Source of the DNA: Alloboseaceae bacterium BT-24-1
GTDB taxonomy: Bacteria; Pseudomonadota; Alphaproteobacteria; Rhizobiales; Beijerinckiaceae
DNA length: 64,000 nt
Assembly: GCA_025846845.1 (NCBI GenBank)
Contig: JAOYTL010000001.1
Location: 868,001 to 932,000 of the forward strand
Reading direction: 5' to 3'
The notes beneath the pieces are model-generated. The model was not told the origin of the DNA, searched no databases, and saw only the letters and a program-made list of their open reading frames with translations. A program made the translations under genes and the position numbers. Each line of letters starts with the position of its first letter. Position 1 is the stretch's first letter. Below, piece by piece: positions 8,453-17,505 of the stretch.

Positions 8453-10036
8453 TCAGTAGACGTCGGCCTGATAGCGCCCGGCCTTCTTCAGCGCCGCGAC
8501 ATAGGCGACGGCCTCGTCGATCGAGCGCTTGCCGTGCTCGGCGACGACGTCGACCATGGCGCGCTCGACATCCTTGGCCATGCGCTTGGCGTCGCCGCAG
8601 ACATAGAAATGCGCACCCTGTTCCAGCCAGGCGAAGAGCTCGGCGCCGCGCTCGCGCATGCGATCCTGGACGTAGATCTTGTCCTTGCCGTCGCGCGACC
8701 ACGCAAGGGTGAGGCCAGTGAGCACGCCCTCCTGCTTCATCGCGTTGAGCTCGTCCTCGTAGAAGAAGTCGGAGGCCCGACGCTGATGGCCGAAGAACAG
8801 CCAGTTCTTGCCCTTCGCGCCCGTCGCCTTGCGGTCGTGCAGGAAGGCGCGGAAGGGCGCGACACCGGTGCCGGGGCCGCACATGATCACCGGCGTCTCC
8901 GGATTCTCCGGCAGACCGAAGCCATGGGCGCGCTGAACATAAACCGGCACCTTGTCGCCGGGCTGGACGCGCTCGCCCAGATAAATCGAGGCGACGCCCC
9001 AGCGCGGGCGCGAGCCGACCTTGTAGCGCACGGTATCGACCGTCAGCGAGATGCGGCCGGGCGTGGCGTTGAACGAGGAGGAGATCGAATAGAGCCGCGG
9101 CTGCAGCGGATCGAGCGCCTCGACGAAAGCCTCCGGCGAGAGCCGCGCACCAGAGAACTTGTGCAGCGTGCCGAGCACGTCGAGCCGGTCGAGATCGCCA
9201 TCCGGATCCTCGCCGGCTGCGAGCCGCTTCGCCTTCTGGCGGGTCTCGCCGCCGGTGACATAGGAGATCAGCTGGAACAGCGCATCGGGTGCCGGCCCGA
9301 GGGCGCAATCGGCCAGCAGCTGCTCGCGCAGGGTCTTGCCGCCGATATCGGCATCGGGGCGCGCGCCGAGCAGCGCGATGACAGCATCGACCAGGCGTGG
9401 ATCGTTCTGCGCGACGATGCCGAAGGCGTCCCCGACGATATAGTCGAGCCCACTCTCTGTGAGGTCGAACTCGACATGCCAGGTCTCCTTCTCGGAGCCC
9501 TCGCCATTGAGCTTACGGCGCGAGAGGAAAGTGGCGAGCGCCGGGTTCTCACGGCTGCGGCCGAGCGGGCCGGCAGGCGCGGCGGTCGCCGCCTCGGTCG
9601 GCGCAGCGGCGGAGGCAGTACCACTGTCCTCCATCAGCGCCTTGAGCTGGCGCAGCGTCTCCTTGCCGCCGGGCGCGCAGAGATTGAGCCGGCCTTCCTT
9701 CCCTTCGGCGATCGCGGCAGAATAGGTCTCGCAGACATAGCCGCATTGGCCGCAATCCTGCTGCGCCATGGCGGCGAAGAGCTTGCGCGGCAGCGGCTTG
9801 CCTTCGGCAAGCTGCATCCGGTCTGTGATCGCCATCGCTGGATCATGCCAGGGCGCACCATCATCGGCTTCGCCCATGACAGCGGCATTCTCGGCCGGCG
9901 ACAATGCCGTGACGCCGGCATTGTCGAGCGAGAGCAGGCCGGCGAAGAAGCCGTTGAGCCAGGAGCGCTGCTCCTCGCTGAAGGGCGCGGTCTCCGGCAG
10001 GACCTGGACCAGCGGGTTCGGCGCCTGGACGGTCAT
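8453..10036 (-). CDS. CysJ-like NADPH reductase subunit with N-terminal Fe-S domain, partner of NirA
   Basis: A 527-residue electron-transfer protein. Residues ~95-124 hold C95, C98, C102 and C120 in a CGQCGYVCETYSAAI ... CAPGG arrangement very like the RnfB/PF04060 [4Fe-4S] domain. Residues ~165-527 resemble the CysJ FAD and NADPH modules: RLYSISSS for FAD, CGPGTGVAPFRAFL for NADPH and a terminal VCGDAKRMAKDV helix. The flavodoxin domain of CysJ is missing. Its ATG overlaps the stop of nirA (10033-10036), so it most likely passes NADPH electrons to the NirA siroheme enzyme. Usually annotated as sulfite reductase subunit alpha; the nitrite role is inferred from context. Confidence 0.85.
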   Translation of the reverse strand: MTVQAPNPLVQVLPETAPFSEEQRSWLNGFFAGLLSLDNAGVTALSPAENAAVMGEADDGAPWHDPAMAITDRMQLAEGKPLPRKLFAAMAQQDCGQCGYVCETYSAAIAEGKEGRLNLCAPGGKETLRQLKALMEDSGTASAAAPTEAATAAPAGPLGRSRENPALATFLSRRKLNGEGSEKETWHVEFDLTESGLDYIVGDAFGIVAQNDPRLVDAVIALLGARPDADIGGKTLREQLLADCALGPAPDALFQLISYVTGGETRQKAKRLAAGEDPDGDLDRLDVLGTLHKFSGARLSPEAFVEALDPLQPRLYSISSSFNATPGRISLTVDTVRYKVGSRPRWGVASIYLGERVQPGDKVPVYVQRAHGFGLPENPETPVIMCGPGTGVAPFRAFLHDRKATGAKGKNWLFFGHQRRASDFFYEDELNAMKQEGVLTGLTLAWSRDGKDKIYVQDRMRERGAELFAWLEQGAHFYVCGDAKRMAKDVERAMVDVVAEHGKRSIDEAVAYVAALKKAGRYQADVY

Positions 10037-11829
10037 GCCGCCTCTCCGGTTTCAGCGACCAGCGCCTGCAGTGCCGCGATCTCGTGGCGGCGGGCGAAGG
10101 CGACGAAGCTCTCGTCCGGCACGGCACGATGAACCTGCCAGGTCCGCAGGATCGCCTCGACCAGCGCCGGCGCCTCCTCGGCCCTGACCTTCTCGCGGAA
10201 GGGCCGAGCCATGCCGCCGTCGACGCCATAGCCACCGCCGACAAGGAGGTCGTAGCCGGGCACGGTGTCGCCCTCCTCGCCCACCGGCACCTTGGCTCCA
10301 ATCAGGCCGAGATCGCCGATATAGTGCTGGGCACAGGAGTGATGGCAGCCAGTCAGGTGGATGTTGACCGGCATCTCCAGCGCGATCCGCGGCTCGCAAT
10401 GAGCGGCGATGGCGAGCGCATCTTCCTTGGTGTGGGCGGCGGCGAACTTGCAGCCCGTGGCCCCCGTGCAGGCGATCAGTCCGGCGCGCAATATCGAGGT
10501 CTCGGCCGAGAGGCCGCAGGCCTTCAGATTGGCGACGACGTCGTCGACCTTCGCATCCGGCACGCCCGAGATCAGCAGGTTCTGCCAGACCGTCAGGCGG
10601 ATATCGCCGTCGCCGCACTGTTGTGAAATGGCTGCGATGGTCCGCATTTGTGCGGTGGTGAGCTTGCCGACCGGCAGCGCCACGCCGACCCAGTTCAGCC
10701 CGGGCTGAAGCTGCTTGTGCACGCCGATATGGGCGAGCCGGTCATAGACCGGGCGCGGCTTCACGAAGGATGCATCGACCCGGATCAGCCGGCGGCCGAG
10801 CCTCTCCTCGACGGCGCCGAGGAACTTGTCGAAGCCCCAGGCGTCGAGCACGTATTTCAGGCGGGCCTTGGCGCGGTTGGTGCGGTCGCCATTGGCGGTG
10901 AAGACGCGCACGATCGCGTCGGCCACCGCGATGGTATCGGACGGCGCGACGACGATGCCGGTGTCACGGGCGAGGTCGTGATGGCCAGTGATGCCACCGA
11001 GCGCGAGTCGATACCAGATGCCGGGCTCGACCGGCTGCCCCTCGAAGGACGCGCCCTCCCCGACCTCGATCGCCTGGAAGCCGATATCGTTGGTGTCCTC
11101 CAGCGTCGCGATCGAGCCGGCACCGTCGAAGGCGACGTTGAACTTGCGCGGGAGGCCGTAGAGCGAGCGGTCGTTGAGGATGTGGTGATGCCAGGCGCGG
11201 GCATGGGGCTGCGTATCGAGCAGTTCGAGCGGGTCGATGCCGGCGGTGGCCGAGCCCGTGACATTGCGGATGTTGTCAGCGCCGGAGCCTTTGGCGGTGA
11301 GGCCTAGATCGGCGAGGCCTTCGAGCAGCAGCGGCGCGTTCTGCGCGCTGATCTCGCGGACCTGCAGGTTGGCGCGGGTGGTGACATGGGCGTAGGGGCC
11401 GCAAAGCCGCTCGGCGAGATCGGCGACGCCCTCAAACTGCCAGGCTTTCAGGATGCCGTTCGGGATGCGCAGCCGGCACATGTAGCTGTCCTGCGCCGGG
11501 GCGACATAGAACAGGCCGTGATAGCGCCAGCGGAAATTGTCCTCGGGCTTGGGATAGGTGCCCGACGACGCCTGCTCCTTGAAGCGGGCATAGGCGTCGA
11601 AGGGATGCTCGGCCGCCTTCCACTTCTCCTGGTCGACGAGCTTGCCGCCCCCGGCGATGGTATTCGCCTGCGCCTCGGCATGCTCCCTATCGGGGCCGGA
11701 TGGCGCAGCACTGCCCTGCCCGCCCGCTCCGCCGAGTGGGCCCAGCCCGCGCGCGGCGCGAGCCGACTGCATGCCGCTCATGAAGCCTTCGAGATAGCGC
11801 TTCTGGTCGGGGGAGAAGTCGTTGCTCAT
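10033..11829 (-). CDS. nirA: Siroheme nitrite reductase, NirA type
   Basis: A 598-residue siroheme/[4Fe-4S] reductase that catalyses six-electron reduction of nitrite to ammonia. The cluster ligands are seen as CTGATGC (C454, C460) and CHHSC (C495, C499), and the duplicated ferredoxin-like half-domains (PYAHVTTRANLQVREI; QCGDGDIRLTVWQNL) are present. The ATG at 11829 is preferred to a GTG at 11844, which would overlap the upstream ABC gene. An N-terminal extension of ~60 residues is as in other NirA proteins. It sits in the nitrate operon and is coupled to the reductase gene downstream. Sulfite reductase is the alternative activity. Confidence 0.9.
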   Translation of the reverse strand: MSNDFSPDQKRYLEGFMSGMQSARAARGLGPLGGAGGQGSAAPSGPDREHAEAQANTIAGGGKLVDQEKWKAAEHPFDAYARFKEQASSGTYPKPEDNFRWRYHGLFYVAPAQDSYMCRLRIPNGILKAWQFEGVADLAERLCGPYAHVTTRANLQVREISAQNAPLLLEGLADLGLTAKGSGADNIRNVTGSATAGIDPLELLDTQPHARAWHHHILNDRSLYGLPRKFNVAFDGAGSIATLEDTNDIGFQAIEVGEGASFEGQPVEPGIWYRLALGGITGHHDLARDTGIVVAPSDTIAVADAIVRVFTANGDRTNRAKARLKYVLDAWGFDKFLGAVEERLGRRLIRVDASFVKPRPVYDRLAHIGVHKQLQPGLNWVGVALPVGKLTTAQMRTIAAISQQCGDGDIRLTVWQNLLISGVPDAKVDDVVANLKACGLSAETSILRAGLIACTGATGCKFAAAHTKEDALAIAAHCEPRIALEMPVNIHLTGCHHSCAQHYIGDLGLIGAKVPVGEEGDTVPGYDLLVGGGYGVDGGMARPFREKVRAEEAPALVEAILRTWQVHRAVPDESFVAFARRHEIAALQALVAETGEAA

Positions 11830-11840
11830 GGCCGCCGCCG

Positions 11841-12638
11841 TCACGCCGCCTCGACGAAGCGATGGCGCTCGTAGAGAAACTTCAGCACGGCCTCGCGCGC
11901 GGCGATGTAAGTGCGGTCGGAGACCAGTTCGAGCCGCTTGCGCGGCCGCTCCAGCCGGACATCGAGCACCTCGCCGATGCGGGCCGAGGGGCCGTTGGTC
12001 ATCATCACGATCCGGTCGGAGAGCAGCACGGCCTCGTCGACGTCATGGGTGATCATGATCATCGTGTTCCCGAGCGCAGCGTGGATCTGCATGATCGAAT
12101 CCTGCAGATGGGCGCGGGTCAGCGCGTCGAGCGCGCCGAAGGGCTCGTCGAGCAGCAGGATCTTCGGCTCCATGGCGAGGCCGCGGGCGATGCCGACGCG
12201 CTGCTTCATGCCGCCGGAAATCTCGGCCGGGCGCTTGTCCCTGGCGTGAGACATCTGGACCAGGTCGAGATTGTGCATGATCCAGTCATGCCGCTCGGCC
12301 TTTGACTTCACACCGCGGAAGACCTTGTTCACGGCGAGCGCGACATTGTCGTAGACGGAAAGCCAGGGCAGCAGCGAGTGGTTCTGGAAGACCACGGCGC
12401 GCTCCGGGCCGGGCGCATTGACCTCCTTGCCTTCGAGCAGCACGGCGCCGGCGCTCACCGGCGTCAATCCGGCGACGATATTGAGCAAGGTCGACTTGCC
12501 GCAGCCGGAATGGCCGATGATCGAGACGTACTCGCCCTTGTCGATGACGAGGCTGACATCTTTCAGCACATTGGTCGTCGCCGCGCCGCGCTGGAAGGTC
12601 TTCTCGACATGGTCGATCTTGAGATAGGGGCTGGTCAT
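11841..12638 (-). CDS. nrtD: Nitrate ABC transporter ATP-binding protein
   Basis: A 265-residue ABC ATPase of the NrtD/SsuB/TauB type. Walker A is GHSGCGKST (~residues 44-52), the signature is ISGGMKQRVGIARG, Walker B is ILLLDEPFGALDA, followed by the MITHDVDEAVLLSDRI switch region. It powers the NrtB permease encoded 11 bp upstream and lies just before nirA, so it is assigned to nitrate/nitrite import. The longer open frame upstream of 12638 is a shadow of the permease gene. NrtC-type fused regulatory domains are absent. Confidence 0.9.
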   Translation of the reverse strand: MTSPYLKIDHVEKTFQRGAATTNVLKDVSLVIDKGEYVSIIGHSGCGKSTLLNIVAGLTPVSAGAVLLEGKEVNAPGPERAVVFQNHSLLPWLSVYDNVALAVNKVFRGVKSKAERHDWIMHNLDLVQMSHARDKRPAEISGGMKQRVGIARGLAMEPKILLLDEPFGALDALTRAHLQDSIMQIHAALGNTMIMITHDVDEAVLLSDRIVMMTNGPSARIGEVLDVRLERPRKRLELVSDRTYIAAREAVLKFLYERHRFVEAA

Positions 12639-12649
12639 GCTCGCGCTCC

Positions 12650-13591
12650 TCACTGAACCGCGGTGCCGCGGGTGACGATCGCGCCGATGAAGGCGACCAG
12701 CCGGTCGAGGAAGAAACCGACCACGCCGATATAGACGAGCGCCACGATGATGTCGGACAGGCGCGAGGAATTCCACGCGTCCCAGATGAAGAAGCCGATG
12801 CCGACGCCGCCGGTCAGCATCTCGGCCGCGACGATGGCGAGCCAGGACAGGCCGACGCCGATCCGCAGGCCGGTGAAGATGTAGGGCGCGGCCGAGGGCA
12901 CCATCACCTTGAAAAAGAACTCGACCTGGTTCAGGCGCAGCACCTTGGCTACGTTACGGTAGTCCTGCGGGATGTTGCGGATGCCTACGGCGGTGTTGAT
13001 GATCACCGGCCAGATCGCGGTGATGAAGATCACGAAGATCGCCGAGGGCTGGCTGTCGCGGAACGCGGCGAGCGAGAGCGGCAACCAGGCCAGCGGCGGC
13101 ACGGTGCGCAGCACCTGGAAGACCGGATCCAAGCCCCGCATCGCCCAGACCGACTGACCCACCAGCGCGCCCAGCAGGACGCCGACGATCGCGGCGAGGC
13201 TGAAGCCGATGGCGACGCGCTGGAGCGAGACCAGGATGCGCCAGCCGAGTCCGATATCCTGCGTGCCGGCCCAATAAAACGGCTCGACGATCAGGTCCTT
13301 CGCCTCTTCCCAGATCTTGCTGGGTGGTGGCAGCGAGGATTGCGGACCCGAGGCGGCGATCTGCCAGAACAGCAGGATCAGCGCGACCGTGATCAGCGGC
13401 GGGATGACGCTGACCAGCACGGACTTCGCCAGCGGCGCCAGCTTCTCGCGCAGCGGCTTGCCAGTCGCCTGAGGCAACGCCACCACGCCTGCACTCGTCG
13501 CCAGCAGGGCGACGACCTTCGCGCCCGCGCTCGCGCTCTTCAAGGCAGCCTGACCCATTCCGTCTCTCCCATGATCGATCGGTGCGTTCAT
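12650..13591 (-). CDS. nrtB: Nitrate ABC transporter permease
   Basis: A 313-residue inner-membrane permease of the NrtB/SsuC family. After a ~70-residue cytoplasmic N-terminus it has about six hydrophobic segments, and the coupling loop is visible near LRTVPPLAWLPLSLAAF and the later RVMVP-type EAA region (FFKVMVPSAAPYIFTGLRIG). The ATG at 13591 overlaps the nasA stop (13588-13591). It forms the channel for nitrate delivered by NrtA and energised by NrtD. Confidence 0.9.
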   Translation of the reverse strand: MNAPIDHGRDGMGQAALKSASAGAKVVALLATSAGVVALPQATGKPLREKLAPLAKSVLVSVIPPLITVALILLFWQIAASGPQSSLPPPSKIWEEAKDLIVEPFYWAGTQDIGLGWRILVSLQRVAIGFSLAAIVGVLLGALVGQSVWAMRGLDPVFQVLRTVPPLAWLPLSLAAFRDSQPSAIFVIFITAIWPVIINTAVGIRNIPQDYRNVAKVLRLNQVEFFFKVMVPSAAPYIFTGLRIGVGLSWLAIVAAEMLTGGVGIGFFIWDAWNSSRLSDIIVALVYIGVVGFFLDRLVAFIGAIVTRGTAVQ

Positions 13592-16284
13592 GCCGGTACC
13601 TCGACGCGTTGCTGCGCGCCGATGCGGCGGATTTCGGGGAGGCACGAACCGCAATTCGTGCCCGCTTTGAGCTTGCGGCCGATATCCTCGACCGTGATGG
13701 TCGCGCCCTCGGCGAAGGCGGCCCGGATGGCGTTCAGTCCGACGCCGAAGCAGGCGCAGACGGTCGGCCCTTGATCCGCGGCGCCGTCGAGGCTGCGGCC
13801 GGAGAGCAGCGCCAGGCGCTGGCGCGGATCCAGCGCATCGCTGGCGAAGGCGGACTTGACCGCATCCCAGACCGGCGCGTCATGATCCGGTCCAAGGAAG
13901 AGCGCGGCGGCGAGCCGGCCGTCGCGGACCAGCGCGCAGCGGTAGAGCCCACGCTCGGCATCGACCATCTCGATCAACCCGTCGCTGCCGAAGGCAGCGC
14001 GAGCAAGCCGCATGATCTCTTCGGCATCGGCATGCGTGGCAAAGAGCCGGCCTTGCCCGCCCTCCACGGCGACGCGGGTCCACCAACTGTCCGCCGGCAG
14101 GACGACATCATCGGCGCCGAGCAGGAAACCGCGCGAGCGGAAGGAGATCGGAGCGATAGCGGCCGGCGTCGCCTTCAGCTCGGGCTGGCCGGAGAACGGG
14201 TCGACCGATGGCTGCACGGCAGCGCCGATGCGGGCGTCGGAGGCATTCTCGGCCGACCAGTGGATCGGGGCGAAGATCGAGCCCTTCTGCGTGCCGGCAT
14301 CGAGGGCGACCTTGAGCACGACGGCGCCATGCGCAGTCGCAATGCGGGCGAAGCCCCCGTCAGTGAGGGCAAACCGCTCTGCATCGTCCGGATGCACCAG
14401 CACGGTCGGCTCGGCGATATGGGCCGAGAGCCGCGAACTCAGCCCGGTGCGCGTCATCGTATGCCAGTGATCGCGGACGCGGCCGGTGTTGAGCAGCAAC
14501 GGGAAAGCCTCGCTGGTCGAGACTGCGAGCACAGGCATCGCGAGCGGCTGCATCATCGCCTTGCGGTCGGCGGTGAAGAAGCCGCCTTCGGCGAAGAGGC
14601 GCGCCGTGCCTTCGGACTTGCCGACAGGAGCCGGCCACTGCACCGGGGCCAGCGTGTCGTAGGCGCGGCGTGTCAGGGCGGCATGGGCGCCGATGTCGAA
14701 ATCGCGGTCGCCCTCGTTCTCGAAGGCCGAGAGTGCGGCGTGCTCGGCATAGATCTGGTGCGCGCCGGCATAGGCGAAAGCATTGGCAAAGCCGAGACGC
14801 CTGGCGATCTCGCAGACGATCCACCAGTCCGGCTTCACCTGGCCCGGCAGAGGCAGGAAGCCGCGCTGGCGCGAGATGCGGCGTTCGGAATTGGTGACGG
14901 TGCCGTCCTTCTCGCCCCATGCGGCCGCCGGCAGGATGAAATCCGGTCCGGCGGCAAGCGTGTCGTTGGAGAGGACGTTCTCCGAGACGATGAAGAGATC
15001 GAGTCCGCGCAGCGCCGCCTGAACCGCGTCGGCGCGTGGCAGCGAGACGGCGGGATTGGTCGCCATCACCCACATCGCCTTGAGCCGGCCATCGGCGACA
15101 GCGTCCATCATGGCGACGGCTTTGAGGCCTTCGGCCTGCGCCATCCGCGGCGCGCGCCAGAAGCGCTGGACACGGTCGATCTCGGCCGGCGAATAGCCCA
15201 TATGGGCGGCGAGCATGTTGGCGAGGCCGCCGACCTCGCGCCCGCCCATCGCATTGGGCTGGCCGGTCAGCGAGAACGGGCCACTGCCCGGCCGCCCGAT
15301 CCGGCCGGTGGCGAGGTGGCAATGCAGGATCGCGGCGACCTTGTCGGTGCCTTGCGCCGACTGGTTGACGCCTTGGCTCCAGGCGGTGACGACGGCAGGC
15401 GTTTCCGCCCAGAGCGCGTAGAAGCTGGCGATATCGGCCTGCGGCAGGCCCGTCAGGGCAGCGACCTCCGCCAGGCCGGGCGCGATCTCGCGGGCATTGG
15501 CGAGCGCCGCGTCGAAGCCGGCGACATGGCGCTCGACATAGGCGCGATCAACGAGGCCGGCATCGGCGAGATGCACCAGCAAGCCGGCGAAGAGCGCGCT
15601 GTCGGAACCCGGCTTCAGCGCCAGGACGAGATCGGCGTCCTCGGCGGTCGCCGTGACGCGCGGATCGATCACGACGACCTTGGCGCCGCGCTCAGCTCGG
15701 TTCTGCTGGATGCGGCGGAACAGGACCGGGTGGCACCAGGCGGTGTTGGAGCCGACCAGCACGATCAGGTCGGCGCTATCGAGGTCCTCATAGTTGCCTG
15801 GCACAGTATCGGAGCCGAGCACGCGGCGGTGGCCGGCGACGGTCGAGGCCATGCAGAGCCGCGAATTGGTGTCGACATGAGGCGAGCCGATGAAACCCTT
15901 CATCAGCTTGTTGGCGACGTAATAGTCCTCTGTCAGGAGCTGACCGGAAAGGTAGAAGGCGACCGCCTCCGGGCCGTGCCGGTCGATGACGCGCCAGAGG
16001 CCGTTCGCGACCGCGTCGAGCGCCTCGTCCCATGAGACCTGGATATAGGCGCCGCGCGCATTTCGCTTCAGCGGATGCAGCACGCGGGTGCCGAGACCAA
16101 GCGTTTCGCCGAGCGCCGAGCCTTTCGAGCAGAGCCGGCCGCGATTGGCCGGATGATCCGGATCACCGGCGATCGCCGCGCCGCCCCTGCCGTCCGGCGT
16201 CGCGAGCACGCCGCAGCCGACCCCGCAATAGGGGCAGGTCGTGCGGGTCGCTGCGACAGCGGCTAACGGGGCGTCATGGCGCAT
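13588..16284 (-). CDS. nasA: Assimilatory nitrate reductase catalytic subunit
   Basis: An 898-residue cytoplasmic molybdopterin oxidoreductase reducing nitrate to nitrite. The N-terminal [4Fe-4S] motif is CPYCGVGC (C17, C20, C24) with a fourth cysteine in RLCSKG (~53). The bis-MGD domains follow (GSNTAWCHPVLFRRI, WVMATNPAVSLP) and a C-terminal molybdopterin-binding barrel. The last ~57 residues form a BFD-like [2Fe-2S] domain with C843, C845, C878 and C881, as in NasA-type enzymes that take electrons from a flavoprotein. The start at 16284 gives the correct N-terminus. The gene follows the FAD subunit gene by 2 bp. Confidence 0.95.
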   Translation of the reverse strand: MRHDAPLAAVAATRTTCPYCGVGCGVLATPDGRGGAAIAGDPDHPANRGRLCSKGSALGETLGLGTRVLHPLKRNARGAYIQVSWDEALDAVANGLWRVIDRHGPEAVAFYLSGQLLTEDYYVANKLMKGFIGSPHVDTNSRLCMASTVAGHRRVLGSDTVPGNYEDLDSADLIVLVGSNTAWCHPVLFRRIQQNRAERGAKVVVIDPRVTATAEDADLVLALKPGSDSALFAGLLVHLADAGLVDRAYVERHVAGFDAALANAREIAPGLAEVAALTGLPQADIASFYALWAETPAVVTAWSQGVNQSAQGTDKVAAILHCHLATGRIGRPGSGPFSLTGQPNAMGGREVGGLANMLAAHMGYSPAEIDRVQRFWRAPRMAQAEGLKAVAMMDAVADGRLKAMWVMATNPAVSLPRADAVQAALRGLDLFIVSENVLSNDTLAAGPDFILPAAAWGEKDGTVTNSERRISRQRGFLPLPGQVKPDWWIVCEIARRLGFANAFAYAGAHQIYAEHAALSAFENEGDRDFDIGAHAALTRRAYDTLAPVQWPAPVGKSEGTARLFAEGGFFTADRKAMMQPLAMPVLAVSTSEAFPLLLNTGRVRDHWHTMTRTGLSSRLSAHIAEPTVLVHPDDAERFALTDGGFARIATAHGAVVLKVALDAGTQKGSIFAPIHWSAENASDARIGAAVQPSVDPFSGQPELKATPAAIAPISFRSRGFLLGADDVVLPADSWWTRVAVEGGQGRLFATHADAEEIMRLARAAFGSDGLIEMVDAERGLYRCALVRDGRLAAALFLGPDHDAPVWDAVKSAFASDALDPRQRLALLSGRSLDGAADQGPTVCACFGVGLNAIRAAFAEGATITVEDIGRKLKAGTNCGSCLPEIRRIGAQQRVEVPA

Positions 16285-16286
16285 GC

Positions 16287-17501
16287 TCAAGCCGCCCTCG
16301 GGGTACAATAGGCCTCGCCGAAGGGCAGATCGGCGCGGATCGGCGAAATGTCCTGCTGCGAGCGGATCAGGCCGAGATAGAACAGCGCGCCGGTCGTATC
16401 GCCGACGAGCACACAACCGGCGAGCCGGCCATCGCGCAGCACGAACTTGCGATAGATGCCGGCGGAGGGATCACGCAGCACCATGATCTGCGCGCCCTCG
16501 CCCGCCTCGAACTCGCCGGCGGAGAAGACGCCGACGCCGGAAACCTTGAGATTGGTCGAGAGCAGCGAGCCGCCATAGCTCGCCTCCCTGCCGGCAAGCC
16601 GCGCAGCCAGCACGCGGGCCTGCTCATAGGCCGGCTCGACCAGGCCGTAGACCTGGCCGCGATGCTCGGCGCATTCGCCGATGGCGAAGATCGCGGGATC
16701 CTCGCTTGCCAGATGGTCGTCGACGACGATGCCGCGATTGGCCTTGAGCCCAGCGGCATCGGCGAGGTCGATGTTCGGCCTCACCCCGATGGCGATGACG
16801 ACGAGATCGGCCGGAATCTGCGTACCATCGGCGAGCTCGACCGCCTCGACCTTGTCCTTGCCGACGAAACCCTTGGTCGAGGCGTTCAGCCTGACGGTAA
16901 TGCCGCGCTGCGCCATGGCGGCCGCGAGCAGCACCGCTCCCTCGGCGTCGAGCTGTCGCTCCATCAGCCTGTCGACCAGATGAAGCAGCGTGACCTGACC
17001 GCCGGCGCGCGCCAGACCATAGGCCGCTTCGAGCCCGAGCAGGCCGCCGCCGATCACGACGACGCGCGCGCCACGCTCGGCATAGGCACGCATCGCCTCG
17101 ACATCGGCGGTATCGCGGAAGGTCGCGACACCCGGCAGGTCGCCGCCCGGGAAAGGCGGCCTGAGCGGCTTCGAGCCGGTGGCGAGGACGAGCTTGCCGT
17201 ATGGCAGGGTCAGCCCATCGGCCAGGGTGACGCTCTTCGCCGCCCGATCGATGCCGGTGACCGGCTTGCCGTAGAGCATCGAGACGCCGCGCGCCTGCCA
17301 CCAGGCGGCAGGCTTCAGCTCGATCTCCGGCTCGCCGATCTCGCCGGCGAGCAGCGGCGAGAGCAGCACCCGGTTGTAGGCGAGCCGTGGCTCGGCGCCG
17401 ATCACCGCGATGGAATAGCGGCCGAGCGCGCGCTGGCTGAGTTCGTCGACCAGCCTGGTCGCCGCCATGCCCTTGCCGACGATGACCAGCGGCTCGGCCA
17501 T
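16287..17501 (-). CDS. nasB: FAD/NAD(P)-dependent oxidoreductase, NasB/NirB-N-terminal type
   Basis: A 404-residue flavoprotein like the N-terminal half of NirB. It has an FAD dinucleotide fold at the N-terminus (IVGKGMAATRLVDEL), a second Rossmann fold for NAD(P)H (VVIGGGLLGLEAAYGLARA, residues ~145-165) and the ATGSKPL and FAIGECAEH motifs. It lacks the siroheme and Rieske parts of NirB, so it is not a nitrite reductase itself. Placed between nrtA and nasA (gaps 4 and 2 bp), it probably transfers NADH electrons to the [2Fe-2S] tail of NasA. Confidence 0.86.
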   Translation of the reverse strand: MAEPLVIVGKGMAATRLVDELSQRALGRYSIAVIGAEPRLAYNRVLLSPLLAGEIGEPEIELKPAAWWQARGVSMLYGKPVTGIDRAAKSVTLADGLTLPYGKLVLATGSKPLRPPFPGGDLPGVATFRDTADVEAMRAYAERGARVVVIGGGLLGLEAAYGLARAGGQVTLLHLVDRLMERQLDAEGAVLLAAAMAQRGITVRLNASTKGFVGKDKVEAVELADGTQIPADLVVIAIGVRPNIDLADAAGLKANRGIVVDDHLASEDPAIFAIGECAEHRGQVYGLVEPAYEQARVLAARLAGREASYGGSLLSTNLKVSGVGVFSAGEFEAGEGAQIMVLRDPSAGIYRKFVLRDGRLAGCVLVGDTTGALFYLGLIRSQQDISPIRADLPFGEAYCTPRAA

Positions 17502-17505
17502 GGCG

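Noticed and set aside
8534..10132. 532-codon open frame on the plus strand
   Set aside because: Antisense to the CysJ-like reductase gene; composition typical of a shadow frame.
13582..16035. 817-codon open frame on the plus strand
   Set aside because: It lies wholly antisense to nasA/nrtB, whose motifs are unmistakable; its translation is the Arg/Asp/Gly-rich low-complexity kind produced by the complementary frame of GC-rich genes.
16287..17501. Naming the flavoprotein NirB nitrite reductase
   Set aside because: It is only 404 residues and lacks the siroheme, Fe-S and Rieske regions; nitrite reduction is covered by nirA.
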